This document shows positions 56,106-64,000 of a stretch of 64,000 nucleotides of DNA, in pieces (the first letter of the stretch is position 1; each line of letters starts with the position of its first letter). This stretch comes from Mycobacterium stomatepiae (lineage in GTDB: Bacteria > Actinomycetota > Actinomycetes > Mycobacteriales > Mycobacteriaceae). Position numbers and translations under genes: made by a program. The notes beneath the pieces are model-generated. The model saw only the letters and a program-made list of their open reading frames with translations, was not told the DNA's origin and searched no databases. The stretch is from the NCBI RefSeq assembly GCF_010731715.1, contig NZ_AP022587.1:620001-684000 (forward strand), given 5' to 3'.

Positions 56106-56561
56106 ATGGAAGGTTCGGCGACAGTACATATCGCGGCACCCGCGGACAAGATCTGGAATCTGATTTCGGACGTCCGCAACACCGGTAAGTTTTCGCCGGA
56201 GGTCTTCGAAGCCGAGTGGCTGGGTGATTCGACGGGCCCGGCCCTCGGTGCCAAATTCCGTGGTCATGTTAAGAGAAACGAAATCGGACCGGTTTATTGG
56301 ACCGTCTGCGAGGTGACCGCGTGCGAACCCGGCCGTGAATTCGGCTTTGCAGTTCTCCTCGGTGACCGGCCGGTCAACAACTGGCACTACCGATTGGCGC
56401 CGTCGGGCGCCGGCACGGATGTGACCGAGTCGTTCCGGCTCAGTCCCGCGCCGTGGCTCGGGGTCTACTGGCTGTTTGGCGGCTTCCTGCGCAAGCGCCG
56501 CAATGTCCGTGATATGACCAGGACGCTGAACCGCATCAAAGATGTGGTCGAGGCGGGCTGA
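56106..56561 (+). CDS. SRPBCC-family protein (Rv1883c homologue)
   Basis: Protein of 151 residues with the SRPBCC fold: ATVHIAAPADKIWNLISDVR, KFSPEVFEAEWLG, REFGFAVLLGDRPVNNWHYR, TDVTESFRLSPAPWLGVYWL and a long C-terminal helix. It fits a lipid or polyketide ligand-binding role. The ATG at 56106 starts at the first strand. It lies 15 bp before the SDR gene, so a shared transcript is likely. It corresponds to Rv1883c. Confidence 0.85.
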   Translation: MEGSATVHIAAPADKIWNLISDVRNTGKFSPEVFEAEWLGDSTGPALGAKFRGHVKRNEIGPVYWTVCEVTACEPGREFGFAVLLGDRPVNNWHYRLAPSGAGTDVTESFRLSPAPWLGVYWLFGGFLRKRRNVRDMTRTLNRIKDVVEAG

Positions 56562-56575
56562 CCAGGAAGGCTTGT

Positions 56576-57421
56576 ATGCCAAGCGTGGCGAAGTCGGTCT
56601 TCATCACCGGCGCGGGCAGTGGGATGGGTCGTGAAGGAGTCCGCCTCTTCCACGCCAACGGGTGGCGGGTCGGCGCCGTGGACCGCGACGCCGACGGCCT
56701 GACGGCGCTTGGCCAGGAACTTGGCGACGAACGGCTGTGGACCCGCCCCGTCGACGTGACGGTTAAGACGGATCTCGACGGAGCCCTGGCCGACTTTTGC
56801 GCCGACAATGCCGGCGGCGGGCTGGACATGATGTGGAACAACGCCGGGATCGGTGAATCCGGCTGGTTCGAGGACGTGCCCTACGAGGCCACGATGCGCG
56901 TCGTCGAGGTGAACTACAAGGCGGTGCTGACCGGCGCTTACGGCGCACTGCCCTATCTGAAGAAGACTCCCGGCAGCCTGATGTTCTCGACGTCGTCGTC
57001 GTCGGCCACCTACGGGATGCCGCGCATCGCGGTCTATTCCTCGACCAAGCATGCGGTCAAGGGACTGACCGAAGCGTTGAGCGTGGAATGGGAGCGCCAC
57101 GGTGTGCGGGTCGCCGACGTGCTGCCCGGTCTGATCGACACCGCCATCCTCACCACGACGCCCAACCACTCCGCCGACGGCGGGGCGCCGATCACCGCCG
57201 ATGAGCTGCGGGCCACCGCGCCGAAGAAGGGCCTGATGCGGCTGATGCCGGCGGCCAGTGTGGCCGAGGCCGCGTGGGCGGCCTACCACCACCCCAAGCG
57301 GCTGCACTGGTACGTGCCGAAGAGCATTCGCCTGATCGATCTGCTCAAGGGCCTGAGCCCCGAGTTTGTCCGAGGCCGCATCGCCAAGTCGCTGCCCGGG
57401 CTGATGCCGAAGCGGCAGTAA
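56576..57421 (+). CDS. Short-chain dehydrogenase/reductase (Rv1882c homologue)
   Basis: NAD(P)-dependent SDR of 281 residues. Seen: the cofactor motif ITGAGSGMGREGVRLFHANG, NNAGIGESGWFEDVP, STSSSSATYGMPRIAVYSST with the active-site Ser and Tyr, then KHAVKGLTEALSVEWERHG. Its C-terminal tail (SIRLIDLLKGLSPEFVRGRI) is longer than in classical SDRs. It corresponds to Rv1882c. Substrate unknown; the SRPBCC partner suggests a hydrophobic one. Confidence 0.92.
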   Translation: MPSVAKSVFITGAGSGMGREGVRLFHANGWRVGAVDRDADGLTALGQELGDERLWTRPVDVTVKTDLDGALADFCADNAGGGLDMMWNNAGIGESGWFEDVPYEATMRVVEVNYKAVLTGAYGALPYLKKTPGSLMFSTSSSSATYGMPRIAVYSSTKHAVKGLTEALSVEWERHGVRVADVLPGLIDTAILTTTPNHSADGGAPITADELRATAPKKGLMRLMPAASVAEAAWAAYHHPKRLHWYVPKSIRLIDLLKGLSPEFVRGRIAKSLPGLMPKRQ

Positions 57422-57430
57422 GGAGCCGAA

Positions 57431-57847
57431 GTGGTGCAGTACAGACTGGTCGCGGTCGGGTGTGTGCTGGCCGCGAGTGTGGCGGGTTGCGCGGAGCCCC
57501 AGACCACGCCGCGTGCCGCCGCGCACCTGAGCATCGGCGGTGCCACCCATGTGGCACGTCCGCCGGCGTGCAGCCAGGTGCAGTCCTACCGGACGATCGA
57601 CATCCCCGACCGCGACGGCCAGGTCGAAGCGGTGGTGCTGTTCAGCGCTTCTCGGGTCATCCCGCAATGGGTGAAGATCCGCAACGTCGACGGATTCACC
57701 GGAAGCTTCTGGCAGGGCGGGGTAGGTGACGCTCGCGTCGATCTGACCAACAGCGCCTACACGATCACCGGCAGTGCCTACGGGATCAACAGCAGCAACC
57801 CCAACAAGGTCATCACCACCGACTTCAAGATCACCGCCGAGTGCTGA
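57431..57847 (+). CDS. lppE: Lipoprotein LppE
   Basis: Lipoprotein of 138 residues with lipobox ASVAGC (Cys20). The mature part has one internal Cys (PPACSQVQSYR) and a C-terminal Cys (TAEC) and contains TIDIPDRDGQVEAVVLFSAS, VDLTNSAYTITGSAYGINSS. This is the LpqH (19-kDa antigen)-like fold seen in small mycobacterial lipoproteins. AGGAG precedes GTG 57431; a second GTG follows at once. It matches Rv1881c. Confidence 0.92.
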   Translation: MVQYRLVAVGCVLAASVAGCAEPQTTPRAAAHLSIGGATHVARPPACSQVQSYRTIDIPDRDGQVEAVVLFSASRVIPQWVKIRNVDGFTGSFWQGGVGDARVDLTNSAYTITGSAYGINSSNPNKVITTDFKITAEC

Positions 57848-57920
57848 ACACTTCCCGCTTGACGCGGGCATCCGGCATACGCTTTTCGTGACGACCACCT
57901 GTCGGCCCCAGGGAGGCCCT

Positions 57921-59243
57921 GTGAAACAGCGATTGCACTGGCTGGCGATGCACGGGTTCATCCGGGGCGTCGCAACCATCGGGCTCCGCCGCGGTGACAT
58001 GCAGGCCAGGCTGATCGCCGATCCGAGAGTGGCGGCCGACCCGGTTTCCTTCTGCGACGAACTGCACGCGCTGGGCCCCATGGTGAAAAGCCGCGTCGGC
58101 TATCTGGCCGTCGACCATGGCCTGATCCACAACCTGCTGCGGTCCGACGACTTCCGGGTGCTGGTGCTGGGATCGAATCTGCCGGCGCCGGTGCGATGGC
58201 TGGAGCGCCGCGCCCGCGACGATCTGCTGCATCCGCTGCGCGAACCTTCGTTGCTGGCCACCGAGCCGCCCGACCACACCCGCTACCGCAAGACGGTTTC
58301 GGCCGTGTTCACGTCGCGAGCGGTCGCCGCGCTCCGCGACCGTGTGGAGGAAACCGCGGCCAACCTGCTGGACGAGCTGGCCAGCGAGCCCGGCGTGGTA
58401 GACGTCGTCGGCCGCTACTGCTCGCAGCTTCCGGTCGCCATCATCAGCGATATCTTGGGTGTGCCCGAGCGAGACCGGCCGCGCGTCTTGGAGTTCGGCG
58501 AACTGGCCGCCCCGAGTCTGGACGTCGGATTGCCGTGGCGCCAGTACCGCAGGGTGCAGCAAGGGATCGCCGGGTTCAACGCGTGGCTCGTCGACCACCT
58601 GCGGCAACTCCGGCGCTCGCCCGGTGACGATTTGATGAGTCAACTGATTCAGACTGCCGAAAGCGGTTCTGCCGACACTCATCTGGACGAAACCGAACTC
58701 ACCGCAATCGCCGCGCTGGTATTGGCCGCCGGTTTCGAGACCACAGTGAACCTGTTGGGAAACGGGATCCGCATGCTGCTCGACACGCCCGAACATCTCC
58801 AGACGCTGCGCGAGCGTCCCGAGCTATGGCCTAACGCCGTCGAAGAGATCCTGCGGCTGGACTCGCCGGTACAACTCACCGTCCGGAAGGCCGTCAACGA
58901 CGTCGAGCTGGTTGGCCGACAGGTCAACCGCGGCGACGTGGTGCTGCTCTACCTGGCCGCCGCCAACCGGGATCCGTCGGTGTTCGAGGATCCGCATCGC
59001 TTCGACATCGAACGTCCGAACGCGGGCAGGCATCTCGCCTTCTCCGGAGGTCGGCACTTCTGCCTCGGCGCCGCACTCGCGCGCGCCGAGGGCGAGGTCG
59101 GGCTGCGGGCCTTCTTCGACCGCTTCCCCGACGTGCGGGCGGCCGGTGCCGGCACGCGTCGGGACACCCGGGTACTGCGGGGCTGGTCTAGCCTGCCGGT
59201 CGCGCTGGGGCGGGCGCGATCGATGGCTCCGCTCGACGTCTAG
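57921..59243 (+). CDS. cyp140: Cytochrome P450 CYP140 homologue
   Basis: P450 of 440 residues. Seen: HWLAMHGFIRGVATIGLRRG, LATEPPDHTRYRKTVSAVFT, I-helix AAGFETTVNLLGNGI, ExxR in EEILRLDSP, and the haem loop FSGGRHFCLGAALARAEGEV with Cys near residue 381. GTG 57921 has GGGAGG upstream and aligns the N-terminus with CYP140A1 (Rv1880c). Substrate unknown; CYP140 has been linked with a mycobacterial polyketide system in some species. It overlaps the convergent dienelactone hydrolase by 4 bp. Confidence 0.93.
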   Translation: MKQRLHWLAMHGFIRGVATIGLRRGDMQARLIADPRVAADPVSFCDELHALGPMVKSRVGYLAVDHGLIHNLLRSDDFRVLVLGSNLPAPVRWLERRARDDLLHPLREPSLLATEPPDHTRYRKTVSAVFTSRAVAALRDRVEETAANLLDELASEPGVVDVVGRYCSQLPVAIISDILGVPERDRPRVLEFGELAAPSLDVGLPWRQYRRVQQGIAGFNAWLVDHLRQLRRSPGDDLMSQLIQTAESGSADTHLDETELTAIAALVLAAGFETTVNLLGNGIRMLLDTPEHLQTLRERPELWPNAVEEILRLDSPVQLTVRKAVNDVELVGRQVNRGDVVLLYLAAANRDPSVFEDPHRFDIERPNAGRHLAFSGGRHFCLGAALARAEGEVGLRAFFDRFPDVRAAGAGTRRDTRVLRGWSSLPVALGRARSMAPLDV

Positions 59244-60190
59244 GCAGACAGGTACCCGCTGAACCAGTCCAACAGTCGCCGCCAGGCATCGGCGGCAGCC
59301 GTCGCGTTGTAGCGAGGGCCGGTGTCGTTGAAGAACGCGTGGTCGGCGCCTGGTTCCACCACCAGCTCGTTGATCAGCCCAAACCGGTCGAGTGCGGCCT
59401 TGGCGGTCGCTTGCGAGCCGGTGACCCTGCTGTCCAAGGCGCCGTAGATGCCGAGCACCGCCGCCTTGGACCCGGCGAAGTCGGGGTTGGGCGGCAACGG
59501 ACCGTAAAACGGCACCGCGGCCGAGACCCCGAGCGCGCCGGCGGTGAGCAGTTGCCACACCAGTCCCCCGCCGAAGCAGAAGCCGACCACCCCGACCTTC
59601 TGCCCCGGTGCGCGCAGGGTCAATTCCGCGATGCCGGAGTTGATGTCGTGGGTGAACTGGTCCGGCGCGATAGCGCCGAGCGCGGCGGTCGCCTCCGCCG
59701 GGTCGTGAAAGACGGCGGTCCCGCCTTTCTCCGAGAGCAGGTCGATGGCGAGCGCCGAAAACCCGGCCCCGGCCAGCCGGCCGGCGACCGATCGCACCCA
59801 GTCGTTGAGCCCCTTGTTCTCGTGAATCACCAACACGGCACCCTTGGCGTCGGCCGCCTGGGCCCACGCGCCTTGCAGCGGACCCGCTGACCCGTTCCAC
59901 GAGATCGACTGCGTGGGCAGGACATGCGCCATACCGGGTGGTTGTGCTGGGCCAGTTGAGGTTTCGGGAACTAGCCGGGGTTGGGGCGCCTCCGACTGTT
60001 CCTGCGCCGTGGAGCAGGCGGCGAGCAGCGCGGATGCCGCCGCACTCCCCAATCCGAGCAGAGCCAGCCGCCGCATCGCTTCGCGTCTGGGCAGCAGGCC
60101 ATCGATGTGGTCGATCGCGATCTCGTCGGCGATATAGCGCTGCAGGGGGTTCACCGTCGCGATATCCGCCTGCGGCGGCGTGGTTGACAC
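59240..60190 (-). CDS. Exported dienelactone hydrolase-family lipoprotein
   Basis: Alpha/beta hydrolase of 316 residues. N-terminal extension of about 35 residues, then a twin-arginine-like LPRREAMRRLALLGLGSAAA and lipobox LLAAC, so it is probably exported and lipid-anchored. The mature domain has ENKGLNDWVRSVAGRLAGAG, a nucleophile cysteine in GFCFGGGLVWQL, LGIYGALDSRV and a histidine in GADHAFFNDTG, the Cys-Asp-His triad of dienelactone hydrolases. GTG 60190 is used. It is divergent from a limonene-epoxide-hydrolase-like gene, 29 bp apart. Confidence 0.87.
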   Translation of the reverse strand: MSTTPPQADIATVNPLQRYIADEIAIDHIDGLLPRREAMRRLALLGLGSAAASALLAACSTAQEQSEAPQPRLVPETSTGPAQPPGMAHVLPTQSISWNGSAGPLQGAWAQAADAKGAVLVIHENKGLNDWVRSVAGRLAGAGFSALAIDLLSEKGGTAVFHDPAEATAALGAIAPDQFTHDINSGIAELTLRAPGQKVGVVGFCFGGGLVWQLLTAGALGVSAAVPFYGPLPPNPDFAGSKAAVLGIYGALDSRVTGSQATAKAALDRFGLINELVVEPGADHAFFNDTGPRYNATAAADAWRRLLDWFSGYLSA

Positions 60191-60212
60191 CCGTGCGGCG
60201 AGCGAGTTTATT
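60184..60212 (+). promoter_or_regulatory. Probable promoter of a leaderless transcript
   Basis: TTGACA (60184-60189), a 17-bp spacer and TTTATT (60207-60212) lie directly before the ATG at 60220, with no ribosome site. The ATG would be at or very near the transcription start, as is common in mycobacteria. Confidence 0.4.
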
Positions 60213-60219
60213 TGCCGGT

Positions 60220-60678
60220 ATGACAGAAGTTTCTATGATCGCGGTCGAGGATGTCGTACTCGGGTTGTGGCAGGCGCTTTCGCGGCGGGATTGGGATGCG
60301 GTCAAGACGTTCTTGGCCGACGACTGCCTCTACGTCGACATGCCGGTTCCCGCGGTGTCGGCGCGTGGTCCGGAAGACATCGTGAAACGGCTCAAGATGG
60401 GACTCGAGCACCTGGCGGGATACGAGAACCATGACGGCGTGCTGCTATCCAACGGCACCGACGTGATGTACGAACATTCCGAAACTTGGACGTTCAGCTC
60501 CGGTGAACGGGGAGTGTTGCGATTCGTCACGGTACATAAGGTCGCCGACGGCAAGATCACGGTCTGGAAGGACTACTGGGACATGAACAGCCTGGTCAGC
60601 TTCGCGCCGCCGAACCACTTCGAGGCGCTGGCGTCCGCCGATACGTCCTGGGTTTTCGATGCCACAGGTCTGATCTAG
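60220..60678 (+). CDS. Limonene-epoxide hydrolase/SnoaL-like protein
   Basis: Protein of 152 residues with the NTF2-like cone: LGLWQALSRRDWDAVKTFLA, DDCLYVDMPVPAVSARGPED, YEHSETWTFSSGERGVLRFV and KITVWKDYWDMNSL. The DYWD motif and the spacing fit the limonene-1,2-epoxide hydrolase group (EphG-like in M. tuberculosis). There is no leader; see the promoter entry. The substrate is unknown. Confidence 0.8.
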   Translation: MTEVSMIAVEDVVLGLWQALSRRDWDAVKTFLADDCLYVDMPVPAVSARGPEDIVKRLKMGLEHLAGYENHDGVLLSNGTDVMYEHSETWTFSSGERGVLRFVTVHKVADGKITVWKDYWDMNSLVSFAPPNHFEALASADTSWVFDATGLI

Positions 60679-60720
60679 CCGCGGTTTCATTCGCTCACGA
60701 ATAGGTTATGCGGTTAGTCA

Positions 60721-60936
60721 TTACTCGTGAGTATCATCTAGCGCGTTGCAGCGCATCTCGGTTATGATCTGTACCGGCCGATCGGGTCTGAATGCGGCGG
60801 TGGGCGCCAGGGCGTTCTCGAAACGTCGTCGATCCCCCGGCGCCGTCCAGCATCCGTGGACGTGGTGGTCGATCAATGCCACTTCGCCGATGTGGTGGGA
60901 GAGCGCGGACGCGGCAACCACCGCTAGAGGCTCCAC
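60721..60936 (-). pseudogene. Amidohydrolase remnant (Rv1879 homologue)
   Basis: A fragment reads LSHHIGEVALIDHHVHGCWT with the HxH metal motif, then DRRRFENAL, the N-terminus expected of the amidohydrolase Rv1879 (about 380 residues). After that it becomes unrecognisable and ends at 60721. Most of the gene is missing. GTG 60936 overlaps the glnA3 stop. In M. tuberculosis the intact gene lies beside glnA3. Confidence 0.65.
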
Positions 60937-62280
60937 GCCATCCGGAACTTGTCCGCCAGCTGTTCGGGGCCGAGGTCGCCGTAGCACTCGTGCTCCAGGC
61001 GCCGGACCGCGACAACCATGTCAACCGCGGGATCGCCCAGAATAGAACGCATCAGCTTCGAATTATCCAGTGCTGCAATTACTTCGGACTGATCAGCGGC
61101 CAGGCATACGATGCCGGCAGCGTCGCGGTCCGCGTCGGAAAGCTTGGCCGGGTCGATCGTGGTTTCGGGTGGCAGCACCGCCTCGTGAATATTGCCGTCC
61201 AGGGCCAGCCCGAGAATCGCGGCGGAGGCGAGGTAGGGGTTCGCCGACGGATCGACAACTTTAACCTCGACATTGGCGCCGTACACCGCGCCGGGACTGC
61301 CCTTGACGAATCGCACTGCGGCTTCCCGGTTCTCGGTGCCCCATCAGGCGTATGCTCCCGCCCAGTTGCCCGGGCGCATCCGCAAACCGGATACGATGGA
61401 TCCGCACAGAATGCCCTGGGCTTCCGGCAATCCGCGCAACACCCCGGCGACCGCTGCCTCCCCCGCCGCGCCGTTCCCGCCGGAAAAGATCGGCTCACCG
61501 GGAATGCTCATCGAGAAGTGCTGATGGGCACCGCATCCCACGCCGTCGGCGAACGGCGTCGGCGAACGGCGCCGGGGACAGGCTGACGCGCAGCCCGTGG
61601 CGGCGAGCGGTCCGGGCGATGATGATTCGGGTCAGAACCAGCTGGTCCGCGGCGGGGACCGGTGTCAGCGGCGCCAGCGAGATCTCGAACTGGTTGGCAC
61701 CGTACTCGGCGTGGAACTGCTCGATCCTGACACCGGCCGTTGTGGCGGCGACGGTCACGTCGCGAACAAATCCTTCGTACTCGAGGACCCCGGCCAGGCC
61801 ATACTGCGCCCACAACGTCGACGGCAATCGGCCACCGTCGGCATCGACGAGCACGAATTCGATTTCGTGACCGACGGACGCGCTCATCTCGATGCCGGGC
61901 GAGCCGAGCAGTGTTTCGAGCCGGCTCAGTGTTCCCCGGGCGCACGCAGGAACCGGCACGCCGTCCTGCTCGTAGAACGCGGCGGGCGCCCAGGCCAGCC
62001 CGTCGCCTATGATGCGCAGCGCGGACAGGTCGACGCGGATCCGCTGGTCGCCGATTACGTTGACATCGTCGGTGAACGCGATGCCCGTTTGGTCGATGGC
62101 GAAGGCGTGCCACGACGGGCTGGCACCCAGTCCCGGATCGGCGAATGTACTGAGGTGCCGGATCGGCACCGTCTTGGCCAACATGAGGCCGGCGGGATTC
62201 ACGACGGTGCCGATGACCGTGTCGACGCCCCCGGCTTCCAGTTGGGCGATCGTCGCCGCGGGCAGCGGCGCGGGTCTCAT
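60924..62280 (-). pseudogene. glnA3: glnA3-like glutamine synthetase with duplication and stop
   Basis: Glutamine-synthetase-family gene. From ATG 62280 the frame gives the N-terminal and catalytic parts (GHEIEFVLVDADGGRLPSTL, FHAEYGANQFEISLAPLTPV) until LSPAPFAD. There a 13-bp tandem duplication (61545-61570) shifts the frame. The continuing frame reads GAHQHFSMSIPGE, NWAGAYA, then a TGA (61344-61346) where Cys is expected, and then GTENREAAVRFVKG to MAWSL. Repair of both lesions would give a protein of about 447 residues, close to Rv1878. GlnA3 relatives are involved in polyamine rather than ammonia metabolism in other actinobacteria. Confidence 0.88.
61545..61570. repeat. 13-bp perfect tandem duplication inside glnA3
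   Basis: GTCGGCGAACGGC occurs twice in a row (61545-61557 and 61558-61570). Thirteen is not divisible by three, so it shifts the frame at the highly conserved PAPFAD region. Removing one copy restores the reading frame. Confidence 0.9.
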
Positions 62281-62299
62281 GGCGGCGTGCGCGCGGCGG

Positions 62300-62794
62300 T
62301 TACGCCCGGCTGGGCAGGGTCAGCATGCAGGTCTGGCCGATGTCGAGGGTCCGCAACATTCGTCCCATGCCGACCCACAGCGCGCAGGACATGGCGAGGT
62401 CGGCGAGTAACTCTTCGGAGAAGTGCTCGTTGGCCCGGCTCCAGAAGTCTTCGTCGTCGCGCAACTTGGTGTGCTCGGTGCCGAACCGGTGCGCGAACTC
62501 GGCCGCCAGCCGCTCCTGCTCACTGAATCCGGGCCAGGTGCGCCACTCCAACGCGTGCTCGTAGAGCTCTTCGTCGACGCCCGAGGCCGGCCCGTCGGCG
62601 TCGCGGGTGTTCATGCACACGGTGCATTCGTTGTCGTGGGCGATCACGGCGCGGGCGATCTCGCGGGTGCGCATCGGCAGCCGGTTCTTGGTGTACACAG
62701 CCTGGCTGAAGTTGGCGATCGCGCCGCCGAGATCCGGAGACTTGGCGGCCCAGCTGTAGATGTCGTCGTCAGCGAACGTTCCGATTCGGCTCAT
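62300..62794 (-). CDS. Carboxymuconolactone decarboxylase/AhpD-fold protein
   Basis: Protein of 164 residues, AhpD-like helical fold. The motif HDNECTVCMNTRDADG has the CxxC pair. NFSQAVYTKNRLPMRTREIA and MSCALWVGMGRMLRTLDIGQ are other conserved parts. It resembles the paralogue at 29533 in type only. A perfect KstR-like box (62826-62839) lies 31 bp before its start, so it could belong to a cholesterol or lipid regulon. It ends 19 bp before glnA3. Confidence 0.85.
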   Translation of the reverse strand: MSRIGTFADDDIYSWAAKSPDLGGAIANFSQAVYTKNRLPMRTREIARAVIAHDNECTVCMNTRDADGPASGVDEELYEHALEWRTWPGFSEQERLAAEFAHRFGTEHTKLRDDEDFWSRANEHFSEELLADLAMSCALWVGMGRMLRTLDIGQTCMLTLPSRA

Positions 62795-62825
62795 GGCGTG
62801 ATGGTACGCCCGAGGTCCCGATTTT

Positions 62826-62839
62826 TGGAACACGTTCTA
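62826..62839. promoter_or_regulatory. KstR-like operator before the CMD-family gene
   Basis: TGGAACACGTTCTA matches TNNAACNNGTTNNA at every defined base, with AGAAC/GGAAC-type arms like the copy at 45777. It overlaps the last codons of the MFS gene and ends upstream of the CMD gene. Binding is inferred. Confidence 0.6.
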
Positions 62840-64000
62840 ATGCCGGCCCGCGGCGGCGGCCTCCAGCCGGCCGATGCCGGGGGTGTCGTCGTGCCAATCG
62901 CGTTGGGCCAGAACGCGGTGGGCGATGTGCTGCAGCGCGATTTCGACTTCGCCGCGGTCCGGACGGCCCTGATAGCTGGGTGACCGGGAGAGCTTGTCGA
63001 CGATCCAGCCCAGCAGCAACGAATAGACGTAGTCGACCTGCTCGGCCCCGGACGGGGTCAGCCACATCTGGTCGCCGTCGCGCCGCACATAGCCGCCCGC
63101 GACCAGGCGCCCGAAGGTGGGTTCGAGCACCTCGAACGGGATCCGCATCGAGTCGCCGATATCGCTGAGCCGGGCCGTCCCGTACATCTGCCCGAAGCGG
63201 TAGATACGCATCACGCCCCACAGCCCGGCCACGTCGAGGCGACAGTCGGGCCGCATCGCGATGCTGCGTAACCGAACCCCGGGGATCGCCGCGAAACATG
63301 CGTGCAATCGCGTTCTCCAACAGCCGTTCCGGGGTGTCGGTGGTTGGCATGCCGAATCCATCGCCGAGATCGACTGCGCTGTTGTGGATGTCGCGCAGTG
63401 GAATCTCACGCAGGAACAATGCGAGCACAAACCCGAGCAGGGCGACCGGCGCGGCCCAGAAGAGCACCTCGCTCAGCGACTCGGAATAGGCCGCCACGAT
63501 CGGGGCGGCGACCTCATGTGGTTGGCGATGCAGGGCCCCCGGCGAGCTGACGGCCTCGGGCGGTGCGCCGCTGGCGGCCAGGGCCGCGGGCATCCGGCCG
63601 TCGAGGAAGTTCGAAAACAGTGAACCGAATATCGCCGCCCCGAACGAGCTGCCGATGGTGCGGAAGAACGTCACACCCGAGGTGGCGACGCCGAGATCCT
63701 CGAAATTCGACGTGTTCTGCACGATAAGGACCAGCACTTGCATCGACAATCCGATGCCGGCACCCAGGACGACCAGGTAGATGGATTGAATCAGCGCCGA
63801 GGTGGACGGTGTCATCCGTGACATCAGCAGAAACGCCACCGCCATCAGCGCGGTGCCGGTGACCGGAAAGACCTTGTAGCGGCCGGTCTTGCCGACCAGC
63901 GTGCCGCTGCCGGTCGAGGTGATCAGCATCCCGATCACCATCGGCAGCGTGCGCAGCCCCGACGTCGTCGCCGAGACGCCGTTGACGTACTGCATATAAG
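62837..64000 (-). pseudogene. DHA2-type MFS efflux transporter, partial and frameshifted (Rv1877 homologue)
   Basis: The 5' end lies beyond the window. Visible: the C-terminal half of an EmrB/QacA transporter (TSTGSGTLVGKTGRYKVFPV, GAGIGLSMQVLVLIVQNTSN, ATSGVTFFRTIGSSFGAAIF) and a cytoplasmic tail. Near CCCCGGGG (63277-63284) the match moves to another frame, consistent with one extra base. That frame continues as a winged-helix-like domain (LWGVMRIYRFGQMYGTARLS, EVLEPTFGRLVAGGYVRRDG, MWLTPSGAEQVDYVYSLLLG) to the stop at 62837. Rv1877 of M. tuberculosis (687 residues) has the same layout. A sequencing error is possible. Confidence 0.82.

Overview
The window is GC-rich, dense mycobacterial chromosome, almost certainly from a slow-growing, non-tuberculous Mycobacterium. 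Diagnostic genes are antigen 85B (fbpB), a secreted chorismate mutase, the resuscitation factor rpfC, a long two-domain isocitrate lyase (ICL2), tpx, cinA, glnA3, a CYP140 homologue and an HNH protein of the 13E12 repeat family. From recalled gene order, much of the window follows the M. tuberculosis H37Rv interval from Rv1932 (tpx) down to Rv1877, read in reverse, with several islands inserted or replaced. I cannot name the species.

Layout. 1-9.4 kb: tail of an acyl-CoA synthetase, tpx, a DJ-1/AraC regulator beside a stand-alone DJ-1 protein, a SnoaL-like/SDR divergent pair, a DUF2071 protein, FadD31 and an AtoE-type transporter. 9.4-17.5 kb: an allophanate-hydrolase-like amidase lacking key segments, two tandem serine-hydrolase lipoproteins, a flavin monooxygenase, a luciferase-like oxidoreductase and two tiny exported proteins. 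17.7-23.6 kb: ICL2 and a tightly coupled ArsR/small protein/FadB5/YbhB operon. 23.6-31.2 kb: an accessory redox island with a PYROXD2-like flavoprotein and its TetR, a broken LysR beside tautomerase and nitronate monooxygenase, NIPSNAP genes, and a carboxymuconolactone decarboxylase/nitroreductase/SRPBCC operon. This island occupies the place of furA-katG in M. tuberculosis. 31.2-41.6 kb: Rv1906c to Rv1895 homologues, several broken. 41.6-52.2 kb: a Baeyer-Villiger monooxygenase, the HNH protein, a nitronate monooxygenase, a CYP125-like P450 with an alcohol dehydrogenase, and small Rv1891-Rv1893 homologues. 52.2-59.2 kb: the conserved Rv1887-fbpB-chorismate mutase-rpfC-lppE-cyp140 block. 59.2-64 kb: dienelactone hydrolase, then decayed amidohydrolase, glnA3 and an MFS transporter.

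Two themes stand out. First, gene decay: at least eight loci are broken by distinct lesions (an amber codon in a LysR gene, a 13-bp tandem duplication plus an opal codon in glnA3, a G7-tract frameshift in nanT, and deletions in an alcohol dehydrogenase, an enoyl-CoA hydratase, a fadD/NIPSNAP locus and an amidohydrolase). Some homopolymer lesions could be sequencing errors; the duplication and deletions are unlikely to be. Second, lipid and steroid-type redox metabolism: KstR-like 14-bp palindromes (TNNAACNNGTTNNA) lie before a nitronate monooxygenase and a carboxymuconolactone-decarboxylase-family gene, a near-match lies between the SnoaL-like and SDR genes, and a CYP125-like P450 is present. 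I see no tRNA, rRNA, CRISPR array, intact insertion sequence or prophage. The best candidates for something new are the TetR-controlled flavoprotein with its double operator and the nitroreductase/NIPSNAP island.
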